A stretch of 64,000 bases of DNA from Hymenobacter siberiensis (GTDB taxonomy: Bacteria > Bacteroidota > Bacteroidia > Cytophagales > Hymenobacteraceae): assembly GCF_018967865.2 (NCBI RefSeq), contig NZ_JAHLZY020000001.1, positions 2,976,001 through 3,040,000 of the forward strand. Reading direction: 5' to 3'. The translations under genes were made by a program, and so were the position numbers. Shown one piece after another: positions 1 to 8,708 of the stretch. Under the pieces are notes generated by a model, which saw nothing but the letters and a program-made list of their open reading frames with translations, had not been told where the DNA came from and searched no databases. The stretch's first letter is position 1, and each line of letters begins with the position of its first letter.

Positions 1-1242
1 AGTAACTCAGCGGGCCAGGTGCCGGCGTAGAGGTAGCCGGCGCGGCGCTCGTTTTCGATTTCGGTGAGCTGATAATGCACCTGGCTGTCGCGGCCCACAT
101 AGATGGGCCGGTTGGTGCCCAGCTCGTAGAAACGGGCCCAGAGCACGGCCCCGGGCGCGGGCACGATGATGCGGTCGCGGCCTTTGGGCTCTTTTGGCGC
201 AGCAATCTCCTTCAGCGCTACGTTGGGTATTTTCATTTTTTCGAACCATTTGGACTGCCCCCTCAATGGCGGCTTTTTCGGCAGCAGTGGGCTGCTCGAT
301 GTCCATGAGAAAGCGGACGATACTGACCGGTTCCTCGCCGCTTAGGGAGGGCAGCTCGAAGGCACGGGCCTTGACCGGGAGCAGGCTCACGGGGTCGTAT
401 TGGGCGGCCCAGGCGGTGGGCTGGCCGTGGCTTACATACTGCATGCGCAGGATACTGACAACGCCCCGGGCCACGGCCGCCTGAGCCAGCAACACCAGCT
501 CGGGGTCGAGGGCGACGAAGGGGGCCTGCTGGCGGGCTACCTGGCGCAGCACGGTCAGGGCCCGAATCATAGCGTCGTCATTATAAATAATTTCGCCGTG
601 GTAGCTGCTCAGGTCGGGGTAAAACTGTGGAAAGCCACCGTTGGCGTACTGCATTTTGAGCAGGTAGCGGATGCCGTTTTCAACGCCCTGGCGATAGGCA
701 GGGTTGTGGGTTTTCTGGAAAGCTTCGGCCAGGTAATTGATTTCGCGGGTCGTCGCGTCGTTGTCGATGGTGGCATCGTTCTGGTGCTTGCTATCGAGCA
801 GGCCGGCGCGGGCGGCGGCGTCGAAGCCGTAGCTATTAATGACGCTCAGGTTTTCGAGGGTGATATCGGGGCTGTTGCGCAGGTTAAGGGTGGCCACGCC
901 CCAGTCGCCGGCGGTGGCGTTGGGGTCGCAGGTCCACAGGTCGCGGGCCTGCGCGTAGGTCAGCACCACGCCAGATTCGCTCTGGCCTTTCAGCACCAGT
1001 TTTTCCTTGCCGTCGAGGCAGATTTTCTCGTGGTAGGTGCCGTTTTTGATGAGCACCGTGCGCGGTTTGGCAGCTAAATCCGGCAGGCTATTGATGGCTT
1101 CCTGAATGGTGCGGTAGTCGGCGGAACCGTCTGGGGCTACGGTCACGGTCTGGGCTTGGGCCGGCTGTAAACCCAGGCTGAGCAGCAGCAGCAGCAGTGA
1201 CAGCAGGCCCGGCAGGCGTAGCGCGGTGGTTTTCATCAGCAA
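1..1242 (-). pseudogene. Chimeric pectinesterase/pectate lyase (PL10), frameshifted, runs off the window edge
   Basis: A secreted pectin-degrading protein made of two unlike pieces. After a signal peptide (residues 1-31), residues ~32-140 match the N-terminal strands of a pectin methylesterase β-helix (APDGSADYRTIQEA, then NGTYHEKI), but the catalytic half of that family is missing. From about residue 143 (RAGLLDSKHQNDATIDN) the protein is a PL10 pectate lyase without its usual N-terminal GGWPK motif. The PL10 frame is lost near 249-251. Downstream of that point a shifted frame reads WFEKMKIPNVALKE and then GRDRIIVPAPGAVLWARFYE, the expected PL10 C-terminal half, and continues past base 1. 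Either an internal deletion fused neighbouring pectinesterase and lyase genes, or this is a rare fusion. The frameshift makes a pseudogene the simplest reading, but a sequencing error at the TTT run is not excluded. Confidence 0.8.
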
Positions 1243-1330
1243 AAAACAGGTGGGATAGCAGAAGCTTGTGGGGCAGTAGCGCCGTTATAGCATGACCCCA
1301 CGGCGCAGGGACGCGGACTAAAAGTCCGCA

Positions 1331-1694
1331 CTACTGCTGACTCAGGAAATCGTCGCGGCGGGGCGTGAAGGCGTCGACCAGGATGCCGGCCGCCGTGCAC
1401 ACCACGCTGTGCCACGCCAGGGGCGGCACATAGCAGCTATCGCCCATGCCCAGGGTGCGCGTTGCTTCCCTAATGGTGTTCAAACGCGCCGCTTTCCACG
1501 TAGCTCAGTTGGGCGTGCGGGTGCTGGTGGCGGGCCCCAATGCTCCCGGTTTCGAAGGCTACGCGGGTGAGCATCAGGCCGGGGCCGTGGGCCAGCACTT
1601 TGCGGCGCACGCCGGGGCCGGTGGTTTCCCAGGCCGCCTGAGCATCAGTCACGAAAGCAGGTTGCGCCGTTTCGGCGGGAGGTAGTGGCGTCAT
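1331..1694 (-). pseudogene. kdgF: KdgF-like cupin, frameshifted
   Basis: The first 74 codons match the small cupin KdgF, which opens unsaturated uronates released by pectin lyases. The cupin metal motif is visible as GARHQHPHAQLSYVESG. The frame then breaks at about 1470-1480 and stops. The shifted frame restores the rest of the family: IREATRTLGMGDSCYV, then LAWHSV and a VDAFTPRRDDFL end, stopping at 1331-1333. Together the two parts are the normal ~115-120 residues. The neighbours (pectate lyase, SusD) support a former role in pectin catabolism. The break is a net one-base shift and not at an obvious homopolymer. Probably inactive in this strain. Confidence 0.78.
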
Positions 1695-1771
1695 GGTATC
1701 GGGTGAAAAGAACAGGTCGGACCTTAAAAGTCCGACCTGTTTGGAATGTCGACAAGGCTGGCGGGGTTTTT

Positions 1772-1799
1772 AATTGCGCAATCGTTCCCGACAATGCCA
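1772..1799. promoter_or_regulatory. Candidate operator, copy 1
   Basis: A block containing GCAATCGTTCC followed by ATGCCAG. It occurs again in the same orientation at 2845-2873, on the other side of the SusD remnant. This copy lies between the SusD stop and the cupin start, both on the minus strand. On that strand it reads GGAACGATTGCGCAA, which resembles LacI-type half sites. That it is a regulator site is an inference. Confidence 0.35.
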
Positions 1800-1843
1800 G
1801 TAGTTGACGAGTAGGGCGTGGGGGCAGGCCCCGCCCCTACTCG

Positions 1844-2680
1844 TTAATAACCAGCATTTTGCTTAAATCCGGGATTCTTATTCGTATCGATGGTGCCCTG
1901 GGGGAAGGGCAGCAGCTCCTTGCCTTTGCCAGGCGCGTACTCTGAAGCGATATTGGCGATGAGGGCGGACGTCACGGCCGTGCGCCAGGCTACGGCAGTG
2001 GTGCCGGTGGGCGTGGCAGCCGGCGAAGGGCGGTAGAACGAGCGGGCCCACACCACCTGGCCGCCGGTTACGCGGTAGTACATGCTGGCGGGCACGAAGG
2101 TGTAGGGAGCCTGCGCGCCCGCCAACCTGGCAAGGTTGGCGCGGGCTTCCGTGATTTTGGTATCGAGTAGGTTCCAGCGCAGCAGGTCGTACTTGCGGAT
2201 GCCTTCGCCCCCGAATTCCAGAAACCGCTCACTGGCGATGGCGTTAAACATATCGGTCTGGTTGGCCGGAGTCGGAATCTGGCCCAGGGTGGTGCTGCCA
2301 CCAAAACCGCGCTGGCGCACTTCACGCAGAGCCGCCACAGCCGCCGCCGTGGGGCCTTTATTGATTTCGTTGTCGGTTTCGGCAAACATCAGCAGCACGT
2401 CGGCGAAGCGGATGAGGGGCCAGTTGTAGCCCAGGCAGTTGCCCGTGCCGGCCAGGGTGGGCACGCGCCAGTCGCGCCGGAACTTGCCATCGGTAAGGAC
2501 GCTCAGCAATAGCCCCTTCTGGTTGTTGGCCCCGTCGATGCTGTAAGTAGTCAGGGTAATATCGCGGCGCACATCGGTCGAGTCGAAGGCGTAGAAGTAG
2601 GTGGACAGGGGCCGAATCTGGGCCTGGGTGCTGCCGTAGATGGGCGAGGCGCTCAGCAGCGGGCCGCTGTAGTAGCCCAT
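1844..2680 (-). pseudogene. SusD/RagB outer-membrane nutrient-binding protein, C-terminal half only
   Basis: This is the C-terminal half of a SusD/RagB lipoprotein, the surface glycan-binding partner of a SusC TonB receptor. Visible family features are the RFADVLLMFAETDNEI segment, the ALREVRQRGFGG helix, SERFLEFGGEGIRKYDLLRW, and a terminal LLPFPQGTIDTNKNPGFKQN. About 250 N-terminal residues, including the lipoprotein signal, are missing: the reading frame enters palindromic element A1 three bases upstream of the first ATG and hits a stop inside it at 2711-2713. No SusC gene lies upstream. This looks like the leftover of a polysaccharide-utilisation locus, with the breakpoint exactly at the repeat. 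Confidence 0.88.
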
Positions 2681-2683
2681 ATC

Positions 2684-2772
2684 GAAGCTGTTTAGAAAGT
2701 CCCCGAACGGTCATGCTTCGCTGCGCGCTGCATGACCGTTCGGGGACCTTTTGTGACTTTCTAAACAACTCC
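2684..2772. repeat. Palindromic element A1 (family A, short B-type core)
   Basis: An 89-bp imperfect palindrome. The left end is GAAGCTGTTTAGAAAGTCCC and the right end is ACCTTTTGTGACTTTC followed by TAAACAACTCC. The shortened core reads GGTCATGC...GCATGACC. The asymmetric ends define an orientation shared with the copies at 42097 and 51154 and opposite to that at 26507. No target-site duplication is obvious. It sits at the truncation point of the SusD gene. Confidence 0.85.
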
Positions 2773-2844
2773 TATGTGTGCTTTTATCAGGCTACTAAAA
2801 GTCTGTCATTATTAATCATATGCCTAGCAAACAGCCTTTTTTAG

Positions 2845-2873
2845 TTGTGCAATCGTTCCAGGCATCGATGCCA
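2845..2873. promoter_or_regulatory. Candidate operator, copy 2
   Basis: Second copy of the GCAATCGTTCC...ATGCCAG block also found at 1772-1799. Here it lies upstream of the truncated SusD gene. Two copies flanking one remnant locus are compatible with a shared pectin-responsive regulator, or with a small local duplication. Confidence 0.35.
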
Positions 2874-2930
2874 GCGGGCTTCACTCCTGCCGCCAGCAAT
2901 TCGCATAGGGCCCCGCCAACGCAACGGCAC

Positions 2931-2960
2931 AAAAAAAGCCCCCGCGTGGGCGGGGGCTTT
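2931..2960 (-). terminator. Rho-independent terminator
   Basis: GC-rich stem GCCCCCGC/GCGGGGGC with a 3-base loop. The A-run on the plus strand (2931-2937) becomes a T-run on the minus strand. It ends transcription of the T9SS protein gene whose stop is at 3002. Confidence 0.85.
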
Positions 2961-3001
2961 CTCACTGGTGCTGGCCTGCTTCGGCCAGCTGATACCACAG
3001 C

Positions 3002-5530
3002 TTAGTTTTTCTCGATGCGGCGCACGGCGGTCACACCGCCCTGCTTCACCTCCAGCAAGTAAACGCCCGAGGCCAGCGAGGTCGGCAGCACCAATTGCTT
3101 ATCGGCACCCAGCGCGGCCGGGGCCAGCACCACGCGGCCGGTCAGGTCGCGCAGAGCAACTGTAGCAGCACCCGCCGTGGGCAGGCTTACCGTGACACGG
3201 TCGGCCGCCGGGTTCGGGAACACCGACAGGCCGGGCAGCGCCTGGCTGGCCAGCGTGGCCGTACCGGTATAGTTGGCAATGGAGATATCATCGATGCTGA
3301 TGCGCGTGGTAGCAACCGTGGCCGTGCTCGTGATGCGGAAACGCACGTTGCCGCTCCGGTTCACCGTGAAGGTGTAGCGCGTGAGTGTGCTGGTGAGCAG
3401 GGCCGGCGCGCCGGGCACCGTGGTGAAGGTGGTGCCACCGTCGGTCGAAACTTCCAAAATGAAGGAAACCGGAGTGTCGACGCCAAACGAGCCGGCGTTC
3501 ACAATCACGGTACCAGCGCCGTTGGGCTTGTCGAAGTCCATGCGGATGAAGCCGACGCGGATGCGGGCCGATTTCAGGCCGTTAGAACGGTCGTTGAAGG
3601 CCGTGCCGATGAGGGCATCGGAGAATGTCCAGGAGCCGCTGGTTAGGACCACGGCAGCAGCGTTATACGACGTTTTGGTACCGGCTTCGAAATTTTCGTA
3701 AGCGGTAGCTGTGCTGGGGTTATTCACCGTCAGGGTGAAGGCGTTGGACGTACCGGCCGTGTTCGTAACCGACACGGGGTAGGAACCGGCCACGGTCAGG
3801 GCGCTGGCCGGGATAACGGCCTCAATGGAAGTGGCCGTGCTGGTGGACTGGGGGTACGAAACCCCGTTGAAGTTAACCGTGGAAGTGCTGGTGAAGCCCG
3901 TGCCGGTGATAACCAGCGTAGTAGCGGCACTACCCGTCACGAGTACGCCGGGCGTCAGGGCCGAAACTACCGGCGTTACGACCGCAACCGTCACCGTGAA
4001 GATGCCCGTGCTAGTGGCCGTGCCGGCTGCCGTGGTCACGGTAATGACACCACTGGTGGCGTTGGTGGGCACGTCAAACATTACCGACGTGGCGCTCATT
4101 GCCATAAAGTTGTTCACGGCCAGGCTGTTGAGCGTAGCACCGCTCGCGCCGGTGAAGTTGGTACCGGTTACGGTAACAGTGGTGCCAACGGGGCCGCTGG
4201 TGGGCGTGAAGCTGGCGATGGTGGGCAGGGCGGCCGCAGCCGTAACCGTACCGTTCAGGGTGATGGTCTGGCTGGTGGCGCCGGTGCTGGCCACCGTGAG
4301 CGTGCCGGCAACGGTGCTGGCCGTGGCCGCGCTGGCCAACCGTACATACACGGGTGTGGCAGCTACCACGCCGCTGGCGGGCGTGAGCGATACGCTGGCG
4401 CTGAAGGGGCCGGCGGCGGCCGAAGCTACTTCGTAGCCCGTAGAAGCCGTTACGACGAGGTTGGCCGTGAGGGTGCTGCCGCCAACGGTAACCGTTTGGG
4501 TGGCCGAAGCCGTGTTGGTGGTGGTAGCAAACGTGAGCGGGCCGGCCGGCGTAGCTGTGACGGAAGCCGTGGCCACCGTGCCACAGGCGCTGGTGTTCAG
4601 GGGCGTATCGGTAGCAGTGAGCACCAGGGGCGTGGTGATGCCGCCGGTGGGGTTTACCGTATTGGCACCGCTGGGCCATACGCCGGTGGTGCTGGAAGCG
4701 CAGCCTACCACCGAGTTATCAACAATGGAGCGCTGCTCTACGCGGCGCACGCCGGTGGCTAGGGTGTTGGGCACCACGGTGGTGTAGGAGCCGCCGGTGG
4801 TGCTGTACGTGTAGGGAGTGGCACCGGTTTGGGTGGTGCCGGTGGCTACGCCAATGCTTTCGACCACGGCCCCGCTCAGCGGGCGGCCGGTGCCGGCTAC
4901 GTTGTCATAGGTAAACACCACGTTGTTGGGCGTGGCCGACGACGAGCCGGTGAGCAGGGTGCCGTTGGTGGCCCCGGCCCCCGACAGGAAGCCCAGCAGG
5001 GTGATGCTCTGGTTGAGGGCCCGACGGGCTACCACGGTAGCCGGAGTAGCATCGGCAGCCAGCGTGATGGTGGGGAACAGGACCGTGCCCGGCGTCTGGA
5101 AACGGGTGGCGTTGTTCGAGTTCACGAAGAAAAACCAGCCCGTATAGCTGCCCGTGGCGTCGGTGGTGAAGGTGGCATACGAGCCGGCCGTAGACAGGCT
5201 ACCCGTGCTGGACGTGGTATAGGTAGTGGTGGCCGGCGTGGTGCCCGGCGTGGCCAGCAGCACAATGCCCGCGCCGGAAGCCGAAGCGCCGAATTCCGAT
5301 TGCATAGCGGCCTGCACGTAGTAGCGGTACAGCGTGCTGGCGGTGAGGTTAGTAAGCGTAGCACGGAAGGCTACTGCCAGGCGTGGGCCTGGAAAGGTAG
5401 CCGTGCCACTATTGTTGCCATTGCTCAGATACTGAGGCACTACCACACCCGTAAAGTCGGCTTGGGTAAGCGTTTGGGCCCAGCTGCCTAGCGGCATAAG
5501 CGCCAGCAGCGAGAGAAGAAGTCTTTTCAT
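3002..5530 (-). CDS. T9SS-exported surface protein with IPT/TIG domains
   Basis: 842 residues. A short signal peptide (MKRLLLSLLALMPLGSWAQ) is followed by a Thr/Ala/Ser-rich extracellular region. Two immunoglobulin-like IPT/TIG domains lie at about 435-510 (PTIASFTPTSGPVGTTVTVTG) and 520-605 (TPGVLVTGSAATTLVITGTG). The last ~75 residues are a type A T9SS sorting domain: SVFPNPAADRVTV, then a LRDLTGRVV strand, GVYLLEV and a basic tail. Such proteins are secreted through the type IX system and anchored on the outer surface. No catalytic domain is visible, so an adhesin or matrix role is an inference. It stands alone, with its own promoter box at 5584-5591 and a terminator at 2931-2960. Confidence 0.88.
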   Translation of the reverse strand: MKRLLLSLLALMPLGSWAQTLTQADFTGVVVPQYLSNGNNSGTATFPGPRLAVAFRATLTNLTASTLYRYYVQAAMQSEFGASASGAGIVLLATPGTTPATTTYTTSSTGSLSTAGSYATFTTDATGSYTGWFFFVNSNNATRFQTPGTVLFPTITLAADATPATVVARRALNQSITLLGFLSGAGATNGTLLTGSSSATPNNVVFTYDNVAGTGRPLSGAVVESIGVATGTTQTGATPYTYSTTGGSYTTVVPNTLATGVRRVEQRSIVDNSVVGCASSTTGVWPSGANTVNPTGGITTPLVLTATDTPLNTSACGTVATASVTATPAGPLTFATTTNTASATQTVTVGGSTLTANLVVTASTGYEVASAAAGPFSASVSLTPASGVVAATPVYVRLASAATASTVAGTLTVASTGATSQTITLNGTVTAAAALPTIASFTPTSGPVGTTVTVTGTNFTGASGATLNSLAVNNFMAMSATSVMFDVPTNATSGVITVTTAAGTATSTGIFTVTVAVVTPVVSALTPGVLVTGSAATTLVITGTGFTSTSTVNFNGVSYPQSTSTATSIEAVIPASALTVAGSYPVSVTNTAGTSNAFTLTVNNPSTATAYENFEAGTKTSYNAAAVVLTSGSWTFSDALIGTAFNDRSNGLKSARIRVGFIRMDFDKPNGAGTVIVNAGSFGVDTPVSFILEVSTDGGTTFTTVPGAPALLTSTLTRYTFTVNRSGNVRFRITSTATVATTRISIDDISIANYTGTATLASQALPGLSVFPNPAADRVTVSLPTAGAATVALRDLTGRVVLAPAALGADKQLVLPTSLASGVYLLEVKQGGVTAVRRIEKN

Positions 5531-5583
5531 AAAGAGGAAGTTGTGGTGAAGAACAGATGAAAAAAGGAGTGACTCTTGAGCTG

Positions 5584-5591
5584 CAAAGGTA
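5584..5591 (-). promoter_or_regulatory. Bacteroidota -7 promoter box (TACCTTTG)
   Basis: Exact match to TAnnTTTG, about 53 bases upstream of the T9SS protein start at 5530. It implies a transcription start near 5578 and a short leader. Confidence 0.6.
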
Positions 5592-5635
5592 GCGCGGGTG
5601 GTGTTACCAAGAGGTGAATTGATGGCCCGCCTATC

Positions 5636-6484
5636 CTAATCCCACAGGGGATAGTGCTCTAAATGCACTTCCTGCTCGAAGAAAATCCGCGTACTTTCCT
5701 CAAATGAGCGGGTAAAATCCGACACATAGAAGTGGTGCGCCGGGGGTGTTTCCGACGCGGGTGCCAGCAGGCCGTGGGCGGCCAGATAGGCTTCGGTATC
5801 GGCCGCCACCACGTCGGAAGCGTCCAGCACATCGACCCCACCGGCGTAGAAGCGGGCAATCTGCTCCTTTATCAGCGGGTAATGCGTGCAGGCCAGCACC
5901 AGCGCGTCGATGTTAGCCAGGTCGGGCTGGCTGAGGTAGGCAGCAATGATGTCGTCGGAAATAGCGTTTTTGAAGAAGCCTTCCTCAATCATGGGCACCA
6001 GCAGCGGCGTGGCCAGCGAGTGCAGGTCCACGCCGGCGTTCAGGTCGTCGACCTTCTTCTTATATACGTTGGAGTTCACCGTCTGCTTCGTGCCAATGAG
6101 GCCCACGCGGCGGCCAGCGTAGGCCTGGCCCAGGTGCGCCACAATGGGGTCAATCACACTCAGCACTTGTGCTTTGCTCCCCACGTACTCGCGCACCAGC
6201 TCGTAGGCGGCGGCCGAGGCCGAGTTGCAGGCAATCACAATCAGCTTGCAATTCTGGCGCAGCAGCAGGTCGCAAATCTTCACCGAATAGGCCTGAATGG
6301 CGGCCGTGCTTTTATCGCCGTAGGGCAGGTGGGCAGTATCGCCGAAGTACACGATTTGCTCGTGGGGCAGGCGGCGCGCCACGGCCCGCGCCACCGTGAG
6401 GCCGCCAATACCGGAGTCGAACATGCCAATGGGCCGGGCGGCCAAAGCCGCCGAAACGGCCGGCGCGGGAGCAGCAGTAGTCAT
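5636..6484 (-). CDS. murI: Glutamate racemase
   Basis: Makes D-glutamate for peptidoglycan. 282 residues from the ATG at 6484. The frame is open further upstream, but the promoter box TACCTTTG ends 4 bases before this ATG, so the longer version would not be transcribed. Family signatures are GMFDSGIGGLTVARA at the N-terminus, the first catalytic cysteine in VIACNSASAA, the second in LVLACTHYPLI, and the YFGDTAHLPYGDKS loop. Single-gene unit; the flanking genes are unrelated. Confidence 0.96.
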   Translation of the reverse strand: MTTAAPAPAVSAALAARPIGMFDSGIGGLTVARAVARRLPHEQIVYFGDTAHLPYGDKSTAAIQAYSVKICDLLLRQNCKLIVIACNSASAAAYELVREYVGSKAQVLSVIDPIVAHLGQAYAGRRVGLIGTKQTVNSNVYKKKVDDLNAGVDLHSLATPLLVPMIEEGFFKNAISDDIIAAYLSQPDLANIDALVLACTHYPLIKEQIARFYAGGVDVLDASDVVAADTEAYLAAHGLLAPASETPPAHHFYVSDFTRSFEESTRIFFEQEVHLEHYPLWD

Positions 6485-6488
6485 GAGG

Positions 6489-6496
6489 CAAAGGTA
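6489..6496 (-). promoter_or_regulatory. -7 promoter box of murI; probably leaderless transcript
   Basis: TACCTTTG ends 4 bases before the murI ATG. Bacteroidota start sites fall a few bases past this box, so the mRNA should begin at or next to the start codon, with no room for a leader. Confidence 0.6.
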
Positions 6497-6697
6497 GCCG
6501 AAGGCCGATTGTTGGTTTCGTTCAGCCTCTCCTTTTTCGGACGCGAATGCAGCGCGCAACGAACCAACGGGCAGAATACGCGGCATGATGGCCCACCAAA
6601 TCGCCGCCCAGCAGCGCCTGTTGCCGGGCCACAGGGCACGGTTACTGATAACTAAACCCTATATTTCCGCATCATTATCCGCTCAACTTTCTTTGCT

Positions 6698-6925
6698 ATG
6701 AGCACCATTCTAGCCGAAATCGACGACGCACTGGCCGCACACGACGCCCAACTGGGCCGGCCCGTGGCTATCTACCTGGGCGAGCGCAAGCTCACGCAGC
6801 TCACCCTGGATGCCGCCAACGCCGCCCTCCCCGAGCTCAGTACCGACGCCGGCCGCCCCCTCGCCTACCGCCACCTGGAGCTGCTGCGCGACGAAGTGAA
6901 CCTCGACGGCCTGCGGGTGATATAG
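6698..6925 (+). CDS. Small protein of unknown function (75 aa)
   Basis: Not recognised. A soluble acidic protein with no signal peptide or membrane segment. Its codon use matches the neighbouring genes, and a promoter-like CTTTG lies just before the ATG. It is followed at once by a long hairpin (6929-7026). It is encoded divergently from murI, with about 210 bases between the two starts. Confidence 0.65.
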   Translation: MSTILAEIDDALAAHDAQLGRPVAIYLGERKLTQLTLDAANAALPELSTDAGRPLAYRHLELLRDEVNLDGLRVI

Positions 6926-6928
6926 TAG

Positions 6929-7026
6929 TGAGGTGTGAGATGGTGAAGTGGTGAGGTTGATGTTTCTTCCGCACCACTCGCGCTAATTGCATATCAACCT
7001 CACCATTTCACCATCTCACACCTCAC
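6929..7026. repeat. Long inverted repeat between convergent genes
   Basis: The left arm begins GTGAGGTGTGAGATGGTGAA. The right arm ends TTCACCATCTCACACCTCAC. The arms pair over about 35 bases around a ~30-base loop. It lies between two convergent genes and overlaps the stop region of the esterase, so it may act as a two-way terminator. It is longer than a normal terminator and lacks a T-run. Confidence 0.75.
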
Positions 7027-7709
7027 CGCACCAGCGGCTGGAGCACCGCCCACACTGTGCGCGCTACGATGCGGTGCCCGGCCGCCGTGGGGTGAATGCC
7101 GTCGGCCTGGTTCAGGCTACGGTCGCCGCCCACGCCTTCGAGCAGGAAGGGAATGAGAACGAGGTGGTTTTTGGCAGCAATTTCCTGATAAATAGCCTTG
7201 AAATCATTGGCGTAGGACTGGCCCATGTTGGGCGGAATCTGCATGCCGGCCAGCACAATTTGCGCGCCGGGGCTACGCCGCCGCACCGTGTCGATGATGC
7301 CTTGCAGGTTTTCGCGGGTGGCCGAGAGGGGCAGGCCGCGCAGGCCGTCGTTGCCGCCCAGCTCCAGCACGAATATGTCGACGGGCTGTTTCAGAATCCA
7401 GCTCACGCGGCTGCGGCCGCCGGCGGTGGTTTCGCCGCTCAGGCCGGCGTTTATCACTTCGTAACCGAGTTTGAGGGAGTCGATTTTATTGCCAATTAGG
7501 CCCGCGAAGGCTTCTTCAGGCTCTACGCCGTAGCCGGCGGTGAGGCTGTTGCCGAAGAACAGCAGGCGTTTGGTGGACGTTTTGGCTGCGGCCGGGGCAG
7601 TGGCAACCGGCGTAGCTGAAGCAGCCGGCTGCTCGGCCGTGGGGCCGGCGTTGCAGGCGGTGAGGGCCAGCCCAAGCAGGGCGGCGAAGGGCAAATGCAG
7701 GAATTTCAT
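7023..7709 (-). CDS. SGNH/GDSL hydrolase lipoprotein (TesA/arylesterase-like)
   Basis: 228 residues from the ATG at 7709, chosen because it opens the lipoprotein signal MKFLHLPFAALLGLALTAC. A linker rich in Ala and Pro follows the lipidated cysteine. The catalytic blocks are FFGNSLTAGYG (block I serine, GNSL in place of GDSL), an INAGLSGETT glycine block, LELGGNDGLRG (block III), and DGIHPTAAGH (Asp/His). This is the TesA-type lysophospholipase/arylesterase subfamily. It is divergent from the ybbA-ybbP exporter genes, the same tesA/ybbA/ybbP neighbourhood known in E. coli, which suggests a linked role in envelope lipid turnover. Confidence 0.88.
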   Translation of the reverse strand: MKFLHLPFAALLGLALTACNAGPTAEQPAASATPVATAPAAAKTSTKRLLFFGNSLTAGYGVEPEEAFAGLIGNKIDSLKLGYEVINAGLSGETTAGGRSRVSWILKQPVDIFVLELGGNDGLRGLPLSATRENLQGIIDTVRRRSPGAQIVLAGMQIPPNMGQSYANDFKAIYQEIAAKNHLVLIPFLLEGVGGDRSLNQADGIHPTAAGHRIVARTVWAVLQPLVR

Positions 7710-7825
7710 AAGCAGCGTTTGGGGCACGAAACCGTAAAGCCGGAAAACATGCCGGCGGTTTCAACGTCTTAGGGAACGAACGGGTGGCGGCGCGGTTGTG
7801 TAGTGAGCAGCTTGACCAACCACAA

Positions 7826-7968
7826 GAACGTCATACTGAGCGCAGCCGAAGCATCTCGCGTGCCACCACTAATCCCTTTTCAGCCGAAGGTCGGCGTAGC
7901 CAACGATTGATTCACTGCTGCACGCGAGATGCTTCGGCTGCGCGGACACCAGATGAGCATGACCGTTC
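7826..7968. repeat. Palindromic element B1 (family B, chimeric arms)
   Basis: The left arm is of the GTCATACTGAGCGCAGCCGA type. The right arm is the longer GCGGACACCAGATGAGCATG type, so the outer parts of the two arms come from different B subtypes. The loop carries an extra short palindrome. It lies in the divergent spacer between the esterase and ybbA-like genes. Confidence 0.75.
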
Positions 7969-8023
7969 TTTTTTCCTCCCAACCCTCCTCCCCGCCTACT
8001 CCCACACCCTCCTGCCATAATCA

Positions 8024-8701
8024 ATGTCCATTCTCCGCGTCGAAAACCTCACTAAAACCTACCCCAGCGCCGGCCAGCCGCTCACGGTGCTCCACGGCGT
8101 CAGCTTCGAGCTGGCGGCCGGCGACACCTTTGCCATTGTGGGCTCCTCGGGCTCGGGCAAAACCACGCTTCTGGGCCTTTGCGCCGGCCTGGACCGCGCC
8201 ACTTCGGGCAGCGTGTGGCTGAATAATATTCAGCTCGATAACCTGAGCGAGGACGAGCGCGCCGCCGTGCGCAACCAGCACGTCGGCTTTATTTTCCAGA
8301 ACTTCCAGCTCCTGCCCACCCTCACGGCCCTCGAAAACGTGCTGGTGCCGCTGGAGTTGCGCGGCCAACGCGGAGCCACCAAAACCGCCCTCGACCTGCT
8401 CGACCGCGTGGGCTTGGCCGCCCGCGCTGGCCACTACCCCGCCCAGCTATCCGGTGGCGAGCAGCAGCGCGTGAGCCTGGCCCGCGCCTTCGCCAACCGC
8501 CCCGCCGTGCTCTTCGCCGACGAGCCCACCGGCAACCTCGACCCCGACACCAGCGAGAAAGTAGTGGACTTATTGTTCGAGCTCAACCGCGAAGCCGGCA
8601 CCACGCTGGTGCTGGTAACCCACGATTTGGAGCTGGCTGCGAAGACACAGCGCACGCTGCGGCTACGCGGGGGTAAAGTGGTGGAGGAAGCAGTTCATTA
8701 G
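8024..8701 (+). CDS. ABC transporter ATP-binding protein (YbbA/LolD type)
   Basis: 225 residues. ATPase subunit for an MacB/LolCDE-like mechanotransmission exporter. Walker A is GSSGSGKTT (40-48), the Q-loop is FIFQNFQLLPTLTALENV, the signature is LSGGEQQR, Walker B is AVLFADEPTGNLD, and the H-loop is LVTHD. The partner permease starts at 9136 on the same strand, but 434 bases with a family D inverted repeat separate them, where such pairs usually overlap or abut. Co-transcription is therefore uncertain. Confidence 0.92.
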   Translation: MSILRVENLTKTYPSAGQPLTVLHGVSFELAAGDTFAIVGSSGSGKTTLLGLCAGLDRATSGSVWLNNIQLDNLSEDERAAVRNQHVGFIFQNFQLLPTLTALENVLVPLELRGQRGATKTALDLLDRVGLAARAGHYPAQLSGGEQQRVSLARAFANRPAVLFADEPTGNLDPDTSEKVVDLLFELNREAGTTLVLVTHDLELAAKTQRTLRLRGGKVVEEAVH

Positions 8702-8708
8702 CACAGCC

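Noticed and set aside
2358..2768. An alternative frame across element A1 and the SusD gene
   Set aside because: Translates the palindrome and an out-of-frame copy of SusD, with no coherent protein.
6929..7026. Long hairpin as an integron- or attachment-site-like structure
   Set aside because: No integrase, no core-site motif and no cassette layout; better explained as a terminator-like or dispersed palindrome.
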